From RUG12461 sp045657665 (GTDB lineage Bacteria; Bacillota; Clostridia; Lachnospirales; Lachnospiraceae), in contig JAZOTN010000017.1 of the NCBI GenBank assembly GCA_045657665.1, positions 1-22,747 on the forward strand: a DNA stretch of 22,747 bases, given 5' to 3'. A program made the translations under genes and the position numbers. The notes beneath the pieces were generated by a model. The model searched no databases. It saw only the letters and a program-made list of their open reading frames with translations, and was not told the origin of the DNA. Positions 8,582-16,071 of this stretch are shown one piece after another. Position 1 is the stretch's first letter; each line of letters starts with the position of its first letter.

Positions 8582-8640
8582 CTGAAAAACCACTATCTTT
8601 CGGACATCATAAAAAATATCAGGCAAGTTTTCAGTTTTTT
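8582..8640 (+). terminator. Weak terminator-like hairpin after topA
   Basis: CTGAAAA (8582-8588) can pair with TTTTCAG (8628-8634), followed by six T. The stem is AT-rich and the loop is about 39 nt, so efficiency is doubtful and some read-through into codY is likely. Confidence 0.3.
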
Positions 8641-8641
8641 C

Positions 8642-8670
8642 TTGTTTTTTTTCGAAAATGGTTGTATAAT
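8642..8670 (+). promoter_or_regulatory. Sigma-A promoter of codY
   Basis: TTGTTT (8642-8647), a 17-nt spacer and a consensus TATAAT (8665-8670). The start of transcription would be near 8677, giving a leader of about 18 nt that contains the AGGAGG ribosome site. The T-run after the topA hairpin overlaps the -35 region. Confidence 0.75.
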
Positions 8671-8694
8671 AGCATCACTTCACAGGAGGAAGGA

Positions 8695-9474
8695 ATGAGC
8701 GTACAGTTACTCGATAAGACGAGGAAGATTAATAAACTGTTACATAACAATAACTCGTCGAAGGTCGTGTTCAACGATATCTGCGAAGTGCTGACGGAAG
8801 TTCTGGATTCCAATGATCTCGTGATCAGCCGGAAAGGAAAGGTGCTCGGGACGAGCCACTTCGGCGGGAAACCGACGATCGCCGAACTGATTACGGATCC
8901 TGTCGGGGGCTTTATCGATAAGGAACTCAATGAACGGCTTCTCGGGATCTTGTCGACCAAGGAAAACGTGAACCTTGAAACACTCGGCTTTGGAGATGAG
9001 GTCAGCGAAGACCGGGCGATCATCACACCGATCGATATTGCGGGGGAGAGGCTCGGTACACTCTTTGTTTACCGGCGGGATCGTCAGTTTGATATCGACG
9101 ACATTATCCTCTGCGAATACGGCGCTACGGTGGTCGGACTCGAGATGATGCGTTCCGTGAATGAGGAGAACGCGGAAGAAACGAGGAAGTTGCAGATCGT
9201 AAAATCGGCGATCAATACATTGTCTTTCTCGGAGCTGGAAGCGATCATCCATATTTTCGACGAGCTGGACGGCATGGAGGGGATTCTGGTTGCCAGCAAG
9301 ATTGCGGACCGGGTCGGGATCACAAGATCAGTGATCGTAAATGCGCTCCGCAAATTCGAGAGCGCGGGTGTGATCGAATCGAGGTCCTCCGGCATGAAAG
9401 GAACCTACATCAAAGTGCTGAACGACGTTGTCTTTGATGAATTGGCAGCGATCAAGAAACAAAACAGAAGATAA
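8695..9474 (+). CDS. codY: GTP- and branched-chain-amino-acid-sensing transcriptional regulator CodY
   Basis: CodY represses nutrient-acquisition, biosynthetic and often motility and virulence genes when GTP and branched-chain amino acids are abundant. From ATG 8695 the protein is 259 aa, the typical CodY length. An N-terminal GAF domain (about 1-155) binds the effectors. The C-terminal winged helix (about 180-255) contains the conserved recognition segment ASKIADRVGITRSVIVNALR and SAGVIESRS, with GMKGTYIKVLN after it. The start is supported by CAGGAGGAAGGA 5 nt upstream; an in-frame upstream ATG at 8662 overlaps the -10 box and is rejected. It lies directly before the flagellar operon, as in Bacillus, but has its own promoter and a strong terminator. 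Confidence 0.97.
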   Translation: MSVQLLDKTRKINKLLHNNNSSKVVFNDICEVLTEVLDSNDLVISRKGKVLGTSHFGGKPTIAELITDPVGGFIDKELNERLLGILSTKENVNLETLGFGDEVSEDRAIITPIDIAGERLGTLFVYRRDRQFDIDDIILCEYGATVVGLEMMRSVNEENAEETRKLQIVKSAINTLSFSELEAIIHIFDELDGMEGILVASKIADRVGITRSVIVNALRKFESAGVIESRSSGMKGTYIKVLNDVVFDELAAIKKQNRR

Positions 9475-9514
9475 GAAACCCGATAACCTATAGAGAAACG
9501 GATTTAGATGAGCT

Positions 9515-9546
9515 AAACGGATTTGGAGCTTTCCAAATCCGTTTTT
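9515..9546 (+). terminator. Intrinsic terminator of codY
   Basis: A perfect 13-bp stem (AAACGGATTTGGA at 9515-9527, TCCAAATCCGTTT at 9532-9544) with a 4-nt loop and a T-run at 9542-9546. A second copy of AAACGGATTT at 9496-9505 could compete for the 3' arm. Confidence 0.85.
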
Positions 9547-9729
9547 GCATAGAAAAATGCTTCGTATTTTTCTATGCAAAAACAAGATGCGCACTCGCGC
9601 GCATTGTAGATGATGCTAAAGCATCCGCGCTCGGCGCGACGGTCAGAAACGATGGATCGTTTCCGACCGATATACAGGGGCACAAACAACATACGCACTC
9701 CGGATAAATCAACATTAAACAGTTGATTT
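9542..9729. repeat. Chain of consecutive hairpins between codY and flgB
   Basis: No gene is visible in 9475-9826. After the codY terminator there is an almost unbroken series of inverted repeats. They are: a 17-bp perfect stem 9542-9558/9566-9582 with loop GCTTCGT; ATGCGC/GCGCAT 9587-9604; GATGC/GCATC 9612-9625; CGCGC/GCGCG 9626-9638; CGGTC-GAAACGAT/ATCGTTTC-GACCG 9640-9669, with one mismatch and a 2-nt loop; and AAATCAAC/GTTGATTT 9706-9729. The first shares three bases with the codY terminator. None except the terminator has a 3' U-tract. It could be a structured non-coding RNA, a repeat element, or several separate elements. Confidence 0.7.
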
Positions 9730-9773
9730 TGTGGATAAAATATAAAAAACTACAACATCATGTGAAAAAGTTC

Positions 9774-9801
9774 TTGTCAAAAAATATATTTTGAATATAA
9801 T
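9774..9801 (+). promoter_or_regulatory. Sigma-A promoter of the flagellar operon, overlapped by a palindrome
   Basis: TTGTCA (9774-9779), a 16-nt spacer and consensus TATAAT (9796-9801), giving a start near 9808, about 20 nt before flgB. No sigma-28/SigD-type promoter is seen. The perfect inverted repeat TATATT-TTG-AATATA (9785-9799) covers the spacer and most of the -10 box. It matches the CodY consensus AATTTTCWGAAAATT at 10 of 15 positions. Confidence 0.8.
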
Positions 9802-9826
9802 TAAATCTGGATGAAAGGAGTAGGAC

Positions 9827-10225
9827 ATGATCAGTTCAAATGCATTTAACTACATCAACGTCCTGGACAAGGCCATGGACGCGAGCTGGGAGCGTGAAAC
9901 GATCCTCGCGAACAACCTTGCGAATGTCAACACACCGAATTACAAAAGGCAGGATCTCGACTTCGAGGCAGTGCTGGAGTCGGAACTCGGGAAGTCCAAA
10001 TATACTTCTCTTGATGCGAAGATCGCTGACATTCATCACCATCATCTGATCCCGCGTATCTATACGGACTACGCGAATTTCTCCTACAGGCTTGATAAAA
10101 ACAATGTGGATGTGGATACGGAGAACGTGGAGCTTGCATCCGAGCAGATCCGTTACCGGACGCTGGAAGATGCGGTGGATTTCGATTTTCAGGGGCTGAA
10201 GACAGCCATGAGCAACGGTTCATAA
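9827..10225 (+). CDS. flgB: Flagellar proximal rod protein FlgB
   Basis: FlgB forms the proximal part of the flagellar rod, and is exported through the flagellar type III apparatus. At 132 aa it has normal length. The flagellar rod signature NNLANVNTPNYKRQD lies at about residues 28-42, and the C-terminus (RYRTLEDAVDFDFQGLKTAM) fits the rod/hook axial family. The start is ATG 9827 with GAAAGGAG 6 nt upstream. It is the first gene of the operon and flgC follows after 16 nt. Confidence 0.96.
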   Translation: MISSNAFNYINVLDKAMDASWERETILANNLANVNTPNYKRQDLDFEAVLESELGKSKYTSLDAKIADIHHHHLIPRIYTDYANFSYRLDKNNVDVDTENVELASEQIRYRTLEDAVDFDFQGLKTAMSNGS

Positions 10226-10241
10226 ATAGGAGGAGCGGATC

Positions 10242-10685
10242 ATGGGACTTTTTCAATCATTTGATATCAGCGCCAGCGGCATGACCGCGGAACGTTTCCG
10301 CATCGATGTCATCGCGGAAAACGTGGCGAATGTTAATACAACCAGGGCACAATCGGGAGAACCCTATCGCCGAAAAATTGTTACATTTGCGGAAAAGAAG
10401 GTGACGCCCTTTACGGATGTGCTCGCGCGTTCGAGACAGGCATATCTCGGCAACGGCGTCAAGGTTTCCCACGTGTACGAGGACGAGGAGAACGAGTTTA
10501 TCATGGAATACGACCCGTCACATCCCGACGCGGATGAGAACGGTTATGTCTCGTATCCCAACGTCAATATTGTGACGGAGATGACGAACCTCATTGATGC
10601 GAGCCGCGGGTATGAGGCGAATACGACGGCATTTGAGGCGGCAAAATCACTGGCGACCACCGGCCTTTCCATCGGAAAAGGCTGA
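10242..10685 (+). CDS. flgC: Flagellar basal-body rod protein FlgC
   Basis: FlgC is a proximal rod subunit assembled with FlgB and FlgF on the MS ring. The 147-aa protein begins MGLFQSFDISASGMTAERFR, carries the rod motif ENVANVNTTRA and ends with the axial C-terminal helix typical of the family (YPNVNIVTEMTNLIDASRGY followed by EANTTAFEAAKS). Its start, ATG 10242, has a strong AGGAGGAG site. The internal segment GEPYRRKIVTFAEK is characteristic of FlgC rather than FlgB. Confidence 0.97.
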   Translation: MGLFQSFDISASGMTAERFRIDVIAENVANVNTTRAQSGEPYRRKIVTFAEKKVTPFTDVLARSRQAYLGNGVKVSHVYEDEENEFIMEYDPSHPDADENGYVSYPNVNIVTEMTNLIDASRGYEANTTAFEAAKSLATTGLSIGKG

Positions 10686-10707
10686 TCGTTAATGTAAGGA
10701 GCATGGC

Positions 10708-11019
10708 ATGACAGCGATTACTGAGCTTACCAACGTTTCTTCCAACATCATCAAGAACACCGCAGATGCATGGAAGGTAGGGAAAAGAGAAGACAGCTTC
10801 GACGACGCGCTATCCGGCGCGATGAAGATGATCAAAGAGACAAACGGCTACTGGAACAAGGTCTCCGAGGAAGAGGTGCGTTTTGAACTCGGAGAAGCCG
10901 TAAATACACATGATCTGCAGATCGCGCAGGAAAAGGCGAACGTTGCGCTGCAATACACGATTGCCGTACGTGACAAGGTCCTGGCTGCGTATCGCGAGAT
11001 CATGCAGATGCAGGTCTGA
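10708..11019 (+). CDS. fliE: Flagellar hook-basal body complex protein FliE
   Basis: FliE joins the MS ring to the rod and is among the first substrates of the flagellar export gate. The 103-aa protein has the FliE C-terminal signature (NTHDLQIAQEKANVALQYT then RDKVLAAYREIMQMQV). The start is ATG 10708 with AAGGAG 6 nt upstream; a nearby ATG at 10703 is in another frame. It follows flgC by 22 nt. A terminator-like hairpin lies between it and fliF. Confidence 0.95.
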   Translation: MTAITELTNVSSNIIKNTADAWKVGKREDSFDDALSGAMKMIKETNGYWNKVSEEEVRFELGEAVNTHDLQIAQEKANVALQYTIAVRDKVLAAYREIMQMQV

Positions 11020-11029
11020 GAAACATAGG

Positions 11030-11052
11030 AAACACTGGGTAGAGTGTTTTTT
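11030..11052 (+). terminator. Terminator-like hairpin inside the operon, between fliE and fliF
   Basis: AAACACT (11030-11036) pairs with AGTGTTT (11043-11049) around the loop GGGTAG, followed by a T-run through 11052. The 7-bp stem has only two G-C pairs, so partial termination or attenuation, or RNA end protection, is more likely than a full stop. The fliF ribosome site (GAGAGGGG) begins immediately after it. Confidence 0.5.
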
Positions 11053-11069
11053 GAGAGGGGTAGATTCTT

Positions 11070-12674
11070 ATGCCGGAGAGATTACAAGGATTATTGGGAA
11101 GGATTGCCGAGTGGTGGAAAAAATTCACGACGCGGCAGAAAGCGCTTCTGATCAGCCTTACGGCGATCGTTGTGGTGGCGCTTATTATCCTCGGAGTCGT
11201 GGTCAGTAAGCCGAAGATGGTGGTACTGGCGACCTGCGATACGACATCGCAGGCCGGAACGATCAAAGAGCTTCTGGACGGAGAGAGCGTTCAGTACGAG
11301 TTGTCCACGGACGGTCTTACGTTCTATGTGGAGGATAAGGATTATGCGACCGCTACGATCCTTCTGGGGTCCAACGGGATCCCCTCGGAAGGATACAGCA
11401 TCGACAACGTTTTTGACGGCGGTTTTTCCACAACAGAAGCGGATAAGGCGAAGAAATACCAGCTCTATCTTGAAAACAAATATGCAGAGATGCTGGAGAC
11501 AATCTCAAATGTGGATTCGGCGTCGGTTTCCCTCTCCATTCCGGTGGATGACGGAACGCTCATCATGCGTGAACAGCCTACCTATGCATCCGTGATCTTG
11601 ACTCTTACGGATCCGATGTCGGATGACGAGGCGGCCGGGATCGCGAAATACATTTCAACCACAGTGGGGAATAAGGACACCGACAGTGTCATGATCCTGG
11701 ATTCCAACGGCAATGTCTTGTTCTCCGGAAGCGATTCCAGCAGCAGCGCCGGGATCGCGAGCAGCCAGCTCAGCTTCCGCAACAAGCTTGAACAGAGCGT
11801 AAAGAGCCAGGTGAAGCAGGTGCTGCTCGGCACAGAGCTTTTCGACAACGTAGAGGTCGGACTCAACCTTTCCATGGACTTCAGCAACAAGGAAGAGGTT
11901 GACCACCAGTATTATGTGGCAGAAGGAAATACCCAGGGGTATCTTGACAGCCGCTCCGTTTACGAATCAGAATCCATCGGAGGAAATGCGGCGGTTCCAG
12001 GTACTGACTCCAATGATGATACGACCTATGTGATCCGGGACAATGAGTATACGAGTGCAACGATCTCGGATACGACGGAGGATTTCCTTCCGAACGAGAA
12101 GATCACAACCACGACGGGTACGGGCGGAAACGTGGATTATACAAATTCTTCACTTTCTGCTGTCGCAACGACCTATATCGTGTATAATGAAGATCAGATG
12201 AAGGCGCTTGGCCAGCTGGACGATATGACCTTTGAGGAGTTTGTGGCTGCAAATTCCGACCGGGTACAGCAGGAGCTTGATCCGCAGTTTGTGACGCTTG
12301 TCTCAAATGCGACCGGGATCCCTGCGGAGAATATCTCCCTGGTGGCTTATAACGTTCCGTTTTTCCAGTATTCATCAAATACCGGAAGAACACTCACCGA
12401 TTGGCTCCAGATCATTCTGGTGATCCTGATCTTCGCAATGCTTGGATATGTCGTGATCCGCAGTACGCGGAAGGACAAAAAGGCCGAGGTCGAGCCGGAG
12501 CTTTCGGTGGAAACGTTGCTGGAATCCACAAGAGAAGCAGAAGAAGAGCCGCTTGAGGATATCGGCTTCCAGGAGAAGTCCGAGACCAGAATTCTGATCG
12601 AGAAATTCGTGGATGAGAACCCGGAGGCAACGGCAGCGCTTCTTCGGAACTGGCTGAATGAGGACTGGGGCTAA
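11070..12674 (+). CDS. fliF: Flagellar MS-ring protein FliF
   Basis: FliF oligomerises in the cytoplasmic membrane to form the MS ring on which the export gate, rotor and rod assemble. The 534-aa protein has an N-terminal transmembrane helix (about 26-46, ALLISLTAIVVVALIILGVV), YscJ-like ring-building domains (about 47-220), a FliF-specific middle region and a second transmembrane helix (about 443-462). The cytoplasmic tail ends ENPEATAALLRNWLNEDWG, the FliG-binding motif. The start is ATG 11070 after GAGAGGGG. The fliG start follows 3 nt after the stop, fitting coordinated production of the two partners. Confidence 0.97.
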   Translation: MPERLQGLLGRIAEWWKKFTTRQKALLISLTAIVVVALIILGVVVSKPKMVVLATCDTTSQAGTIKELLDGESVQYELSTDGLTFYVEDKDYATATILLGSNGIPSEGYSIDNVFDGGFSTTEADKAKKYQLYLENKYAEMLETISNVDSASVSLSIPVDDGTLIMREQPTYASVILTLTDPMSDDEAAGIAKYISTTVGNKDTDSVMILDSNGNVLFSGSDSSSSAGIASSQLSFRNKLEQSVKSQVKQVLLGTELFDNVEVGLNLSMDFSNKEEVDHQYYVAEGNTQGYLDSRSVYESESIGGNAAVPGTDSNDDTTYVIRDNEYTSATISDTTEDFLPNEKITTTTGTGGNVDYTNSSLSAVATTYIVYNEDQMKALGQLDDMTFEEFVAANSDRVQQELDPQFVTLVSNATGIPAENISLVAYNVPFFQYSSNTGRTLTDWLQIILVILIFAMLGYVVIRSTRKDKKAEVEPELSVETLLESTREAEEEPLEDIGFQEKSETRILIEKFVDENPEATAALLRNWLNEDWG

Positions 12675-12677
12675 TTC

Positions 12678-13682
12678 ATGGATGAGGAATTTAACGGCAC
12701 ACAAAAAGCTGCGATTTTGCTGATCACGCTCGGACCGGAGCGCTCCGCCAGCATCTTCAAGCATCTCAAGGAAGATGAGATCGAAGAGCTGACGCTGGAA
12801 ATAGCAAATACCAGGAGCGTTTCGCCACAGGTGAAGGAAGCAATTCTGGAAGAATTCTATCAGGTCTGCCTGGCGCAGCAATACATCGCAGAAGGCGGTA
12901 TCGGATACGCGAAAGAGCTTTTGGACAAAGCTCTCGGCGAAGACCGTGCACAGGAAGTGATCACGAAGCTGACCGCGTCTCTTCAGGTGCGTCCGTTTGA
13001 ATTTGTACGAAAGACCGATCCCAGTCAGATCCTGAATTTCATTCAGGATGAACATCCCCAGACGATTGCCATGATCCTTTCCTATCTGCCGGCATCGCAG
13101 GCGTCTACCGTTCTCGGAGCACTGCCGCCTGACAGACAGTCGGACGTGGCGAAACGTATCGCCATGATGGACCGGACATCCCCGGATGTCATCAAGGAAG
13201 TGGAGCGGGTTTTGGAAAGAAAGCTTTCATCCCTCATCAATCAGGACTACACAATCGTCGGTGGTGTCGATTCCGTGGTGGCCATCCTCAATACCGTGGA
13301 CAGAGGAACCGAGAAACACATCATGGAATCCCTCGAGATCGAAGAACCGGAGCTGGCAGACGAGATCCGCAAGAAGATGTTCGTCTTCGAGGATATCCTG
13401 CTGCTCGATGACCGTGCGATCCAGAGAGTCCTTCGCGACGTGGAAAACAGCGATCTTGGCGTTGCCTTAAAGGGCGCGAACGAAGAAGTTCAGGGCGTGA
13501 TCTTCAAGAACCTTTCCAAGCGTCTTGCAGCCATGATCAAAGAGGATATGGACTTCATGGGCCCGGTTCGTATGAAGGATGTCGAGGAAGCACAACAGAA
13601 GATTGTCAGCGTGATCCGGAAGCTCGAGGATGCGGGCGAGATCGTCATCAGCAGAGGCGGAGGCGACGAGATCATTGTCTAA
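12678..13682 (+). CDS. fliG: Flagellar motor switch protein FliG
   Basis: FliG is the rotor component on the MS ring that interacts with the MotA stator and transmits torque and switching. At 334 aa it has normal length, with FliG N, middle and C domains. The EHPQ motif of the middle domain is at 125-128 (DEHPQTIAMILSYL), and the C-terminal torque helix carries the expected charged residues (DDRAIQRVLRDVE). The start is ATG 12678, 3 nt after fliF; its ribosome site (GAGG) lies in the end of fliF, suggesting coupling. The end overlaps the start of fliH. Confidence 0.97.
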   Translation: MDEEFNGTQKAAILLITLGPERSASIFKHLKEDEIEELTLEIANTRSVSPQVKEAILEEFYQVCLAQQYIAEGGIGYAKELLDKALGEDRAQEVITKLTASLQVRPFEFVRKTDPSQILNFIQDEHPQTIAMILSYLPASQASTVLGALPPDRQSDVAKRIAMMDRTSPDVIKEVERVLERKLSSLINQDYTIVGGVDSVVAILNTVDRGTEKHIMESLEIEEPELADEIRKKMFVFEDILLLDDRAIQRVLRDVENSDLGVALKGANEEVQGVIFKNLSKRLAAMIKEDMDFMGPVRMKDVEEAQQKIVSVIRKLEDAGEIVISRGGGDEIIV

Positions 13683-14586
13683 TGTTTATAAATATTTTGT
13701 AGCAAAGGAAAACCCGGACAATACCCGGTATATCGATACAAACGCCATCACCGAAGAACGGATGCGTTTCCATGAGGAGCAGCAGGCCCGGAGAAAAGCG
13801 GAAGTGGAGCGTCTTTCCAGGGAGCGCGCGCGAGCGGAAGCAGGAGAAGACGGCGAAGAGGAAACAGAAGGAGAAGAGGGAGAATTCGTTGCGGGACTTA
13901 CTGCAGACGAGATCGACCCCGAGACCGGCGAGGTGCTTGGTGAAGCGGTCGTCGGCACGGAGGAAGCATTAGAGGAAGAAGAACCGGAGATCCCGGAGGC
14001 TTTCCGCGAGATGGCGGAACAGATGATCGCGGAAGCTCAGCAGCAGGCGGAGGATATCCTCTCTGCAGCGAATGAGGAAGCAAAGCAGATCAAGACGAAG
14101 GCGCATGAGGAAGGACATGGCGCCGGCTATGCGGAGGGGCAGAAAGCCGCGCAGCAGGAGCTTGCTGAGGGGAAAGCACAGCTGGATCAGATCCGTGCTT
14201 CTCTTCAAACAGAACACGATGAAGCAATGAAGGAGCTCGAACCGCAGCTCCTTGCTGTGATTTTACAGGTATTTGAGCGGGTGTTCGGGATCCAGATGGA
14301 AGGCAAAAAAGAGATCCTAAGCCACCTCGTGACGAACACGATCCTCGGCGTGGAGGGGGCGAGGGAATTTCGGATCCGCACCGGCACGGAGGACGCGGCG
14401 TTTTTAAGTGAGCAGATGCCTGTGATCCGTGAAAAAGTAGGCTCGGACATTTCCGTGGAAGTGATCGCCGACCAGACATTATCCGGGGGGCAGTGTATGA
14501 TAGAAACGGACAGCGGCATCTTTGACTGCAGCATCGATACCGAGCTTACGAACCTGATCAAAGACTTGAAATCACTTGCACCGTAA
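13675..14586 (+). CDS. fliH: Flagellar assembly protein FliH (export ATPase regulator)
   Basis: FliH is the peripheral stalk of the flagellar export ATPase and binds and restrains FliI. I place the start at TTG 13675, giving 303 aa beginning MSNVYKYFVAKENPD. It overlaps fliG by 8 nt and has GGAGG about 10 nt upstream. The longer in-frame ATG at 13630 would overlap fliG by 53 nt and add a Ser/Ala/Glu/Arg stretch unlike the family. The protein has a very acidic, coiled-coil N-terminal half (Glu-rich about 35-110), a long helix containing the FliH glycine repeat (GHGAGYAEGQ) and a C-terminal FliH/HrpE domain (about 175-303) with VGSDISVEVIADQTLSGGQC. Confidence 0.93.
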   Translation: MSNVYKYFVAKENPDNTRYIDTNAITEERMRFHEEQQARRKAEVERLSRERARAEAGEDGEEETEGEEGEFVAGLTADEIDPETGEVLGEAVVGTEEALEEEEPEIPEAFREMAEQMIAEAQQQAEDILSAANEEAKQIKTKAHEEGHGAGYAEGQKAAQQELAEGKAQLDQIRASLQTEHDEAMKELEPQLLAVILQVFERVFGIQMEGKKEILSHLVTNTILGVEGAREFRIRTGTEDAAFLSEQMPVIREKVGSDISVEVIADQTLSGGQCMIETDSGIFDCSIDTELTNLIKDLKSLAP

Positions 14587-14600
14587 GATAAAATCTGATT

Positions 14601-15923
14601 ATGGAATTCCATCTGCAAAAATACCTCCGCGCGGCGGAACGACCGCATTACCGGCATCTGGGCAAGGTGATGAAGATCGTCGGTCTGACGATCGAGTCTG
14701 TTGGCCCCGCGGCAAAACTGAATGACCTCTGCAGGATCATCCTGGATGAGGAAACCGGGAAATCCCTGATGGCAGAGGTGGTCGGATTTCGTGACAACCG
14801 GATCCTTCTGATGCCTTTTGAGAATACGGAGGGGCTCGGCGTCGGCTGCACGGTCATCAATACAGGGAAACCGCTCTCGATTCCGGTCGGGGATGAGATG
14901 CTTGGCCATACACTGGACGGCATCGGGAGACCGACGGACGGAGCGGATTTTTCGAATCTGCCGTATGAATACCCGAGTGAAGCGGATCCGCCGGATCCGA
15001 TGGACCGCGTGATCATTTCGGAGATCCTTCCCCTTGGTGTCAAGGCGGTGGACGGACTTCTCACAATCGGAAAAGGACAGCGTATCGGCATCTTTGCCGG
15101 CTCCGGTGTCGGGAAAAGTACGATCATGGGCATGTTCGCCCGCAATACGAAGGCGGACGTCAATGTGATCGCACTGATCGGCGAGCGCGGGAGAGAGGTC
15201 CGCGAATTTGTGGAAAGAGATCTCGGGGAGGAGGGCATGGCCCGTTCTGTCGTGGTCATTGCCACTTCGGATACGCCGGCACTGATCAGGAACCGTGCCG
15301 CGAAAACGGCGACCGCTATTGCGGAATATTTCCGCGATCAGGGCAAGGACGTGCTGCTGATGATGGATAACCTGACCCGTTTTTCCATGGCGCAGCGCGA
15401 GATCGGACTTGCGTCGGGAGAACCGCCGGTTACGAGAGGTTATCCGCCGAGTGTGTATGCGGAGATGCCAAAGCTTTTAGAGCGTGCCGGGAATGGAAAA
15501 GCCGGCTCCATCACGGGACTTTACGCAGTACTTGTAGACGGCGATGATTTCAACGAACCGATTAGTGACCTTGCGAGGTCAATCCTGGACGGTCATATCG
15601 CTCTCAGCCGCAAGATCGCGCAGAAGAACCATTATCCCGCGATCGATGTGCTTGGGAGTATTTCTCGTTGTATGAGCCAGGTTGCCTCCGATGAGCAGAA
15701 GAAAACCGCCGGGCATATCAGAAATATTCTGGCAACGTACGGCGAGGCGGAGGATCTGATCAATATCGGCGCGTATAAACGCGGCTCCAACCCTGCGATC
15801 GACGAGGCTATCTCAAAGATTGACCAGGTCAATGACTTCCTGATGCAGGGAACGCATGTAAAGTATACGTACGAAGAGATGCTGACGGAGATGAACGCAA
15901 TCTTCGAGGAAAGCGGAGCGTGA
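14601..15923 (+). CDS. fliI: Flagellum-specific ATPase FliI
   Basis: FliI is the hexameric ATPase of the flagellar type III export apparatus, related to F1-ATPase beta. The 440-aa protein has an N-terminal beta-barrel (about 1-95), Walker A GSGVGKS at 167-173, ALIGERGREVREF, the Walker B strand VLLMMDNLTRFSMAQREIG and the family segment GEPPVTRGYPPSVYAE. The start ATG 14601 fits the alignment, but the sequence before it (TAAGATAAAATCTGATT) has no convincing Shine-Dalgarno, unlike its neighbours. This gap of 14 nt after fliH may imply translational reinitiation. A large structured element separates it from fliJ. Confidence 0.97.
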   Translation: MEFHLQKYLRAAERPHYRHLGKVMKIVGLTIESVGPAAKLNDLCRIILDEETGKSLMAEVVGFRDNRILLMPFENTEGLGVGCTVINTGKPLSIPVGDEMLGHTLDGIGRPTDGADFSNLPYEYPSEADPPDPMDRVIISEILPLGVKAVDGLLTIGKGQRIGIFAGSGVGKSTIMGMFARNTKADVNVIALIGERGREVREFVERDLGEEGMARSVVVIATSDTPALIRNRAAKTATAIAEYFRDQGKDVLLMMDNLTRFSMAQREIGLASGEPPVTRGYPPSVYAEMPKLLERAGNGKAGSITGLYAVLVDGDDFNEPISDLARSILDGHIALSRKIAQKNHYPAIDVLGSISRCMSQVASDEQKKTAGHIRNILATYGEAEDLINIGAYKRGSNPAIDEAISKIDQVNDFLMQGTHVKYTYEEMLTEMNAIFEESGA

Positions 15924-15934
15924 ATATAAAGAGC

Positions 15935-16071
15935 CACACTGCCAAAAGTCACATGCCGCTTGCGGCATTGTGACCTTTGCGCAAGGAACCGTTCTGACGT
16001 GCTAGCACGTCGAGACGGTTCTTCGCGCAAAGTGCACATGCGATGAAATCGCATGGCACTTTTGGCAGGTG
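15935..16071. repeat. Four-way-junction palindromic element between fliI and fliJ
   Basis: Outer arms CTGCCAAAAGT (15939-15949) and ACTTTTGGCAG (16058-16068) are perfect inverses, extended by CAC/GTG (15935-15937, 16069-16071) with a bulged A. Inside lie three directly abutting hairpins. The first is 15948-15974 (GTCACA-TGCCGC/GCGGCA-TGTGAC, one bulge). The second is 15975-16032 (CTTTGCGC/GCGCAAAG, then GAACCGT/ACGGTTC, capped by the 16-nt palindrome 15996-16011). The third is 16033-16058 (CATGCGAT-gaa-ATCGCATG core). Nearly every base is paired. There is no U-tract, so it is not a terminator. GAGC flanks it at 15931-15934 and 16071-16074, a possible short target duplication. It could be a MITE-like insertion or an RNA processing or stability element. 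Confidence 0.75.

Noticed and set aside
8626..8640. CodY box (AGTTTTCAGTTTTTT) upstream of codY
   Set aside because: Only the left half fits; five mismatches in a T-rich tract that is better explained by the topA terminator-like hairpin.
9542..9582. Second terminator from the 17-bp perfect hairpin
   Set aside because: Its T-run is on the 5' arm and the 3' side is A-rich on both strands, so it does not have the U-tail of an intrinsic terminator.
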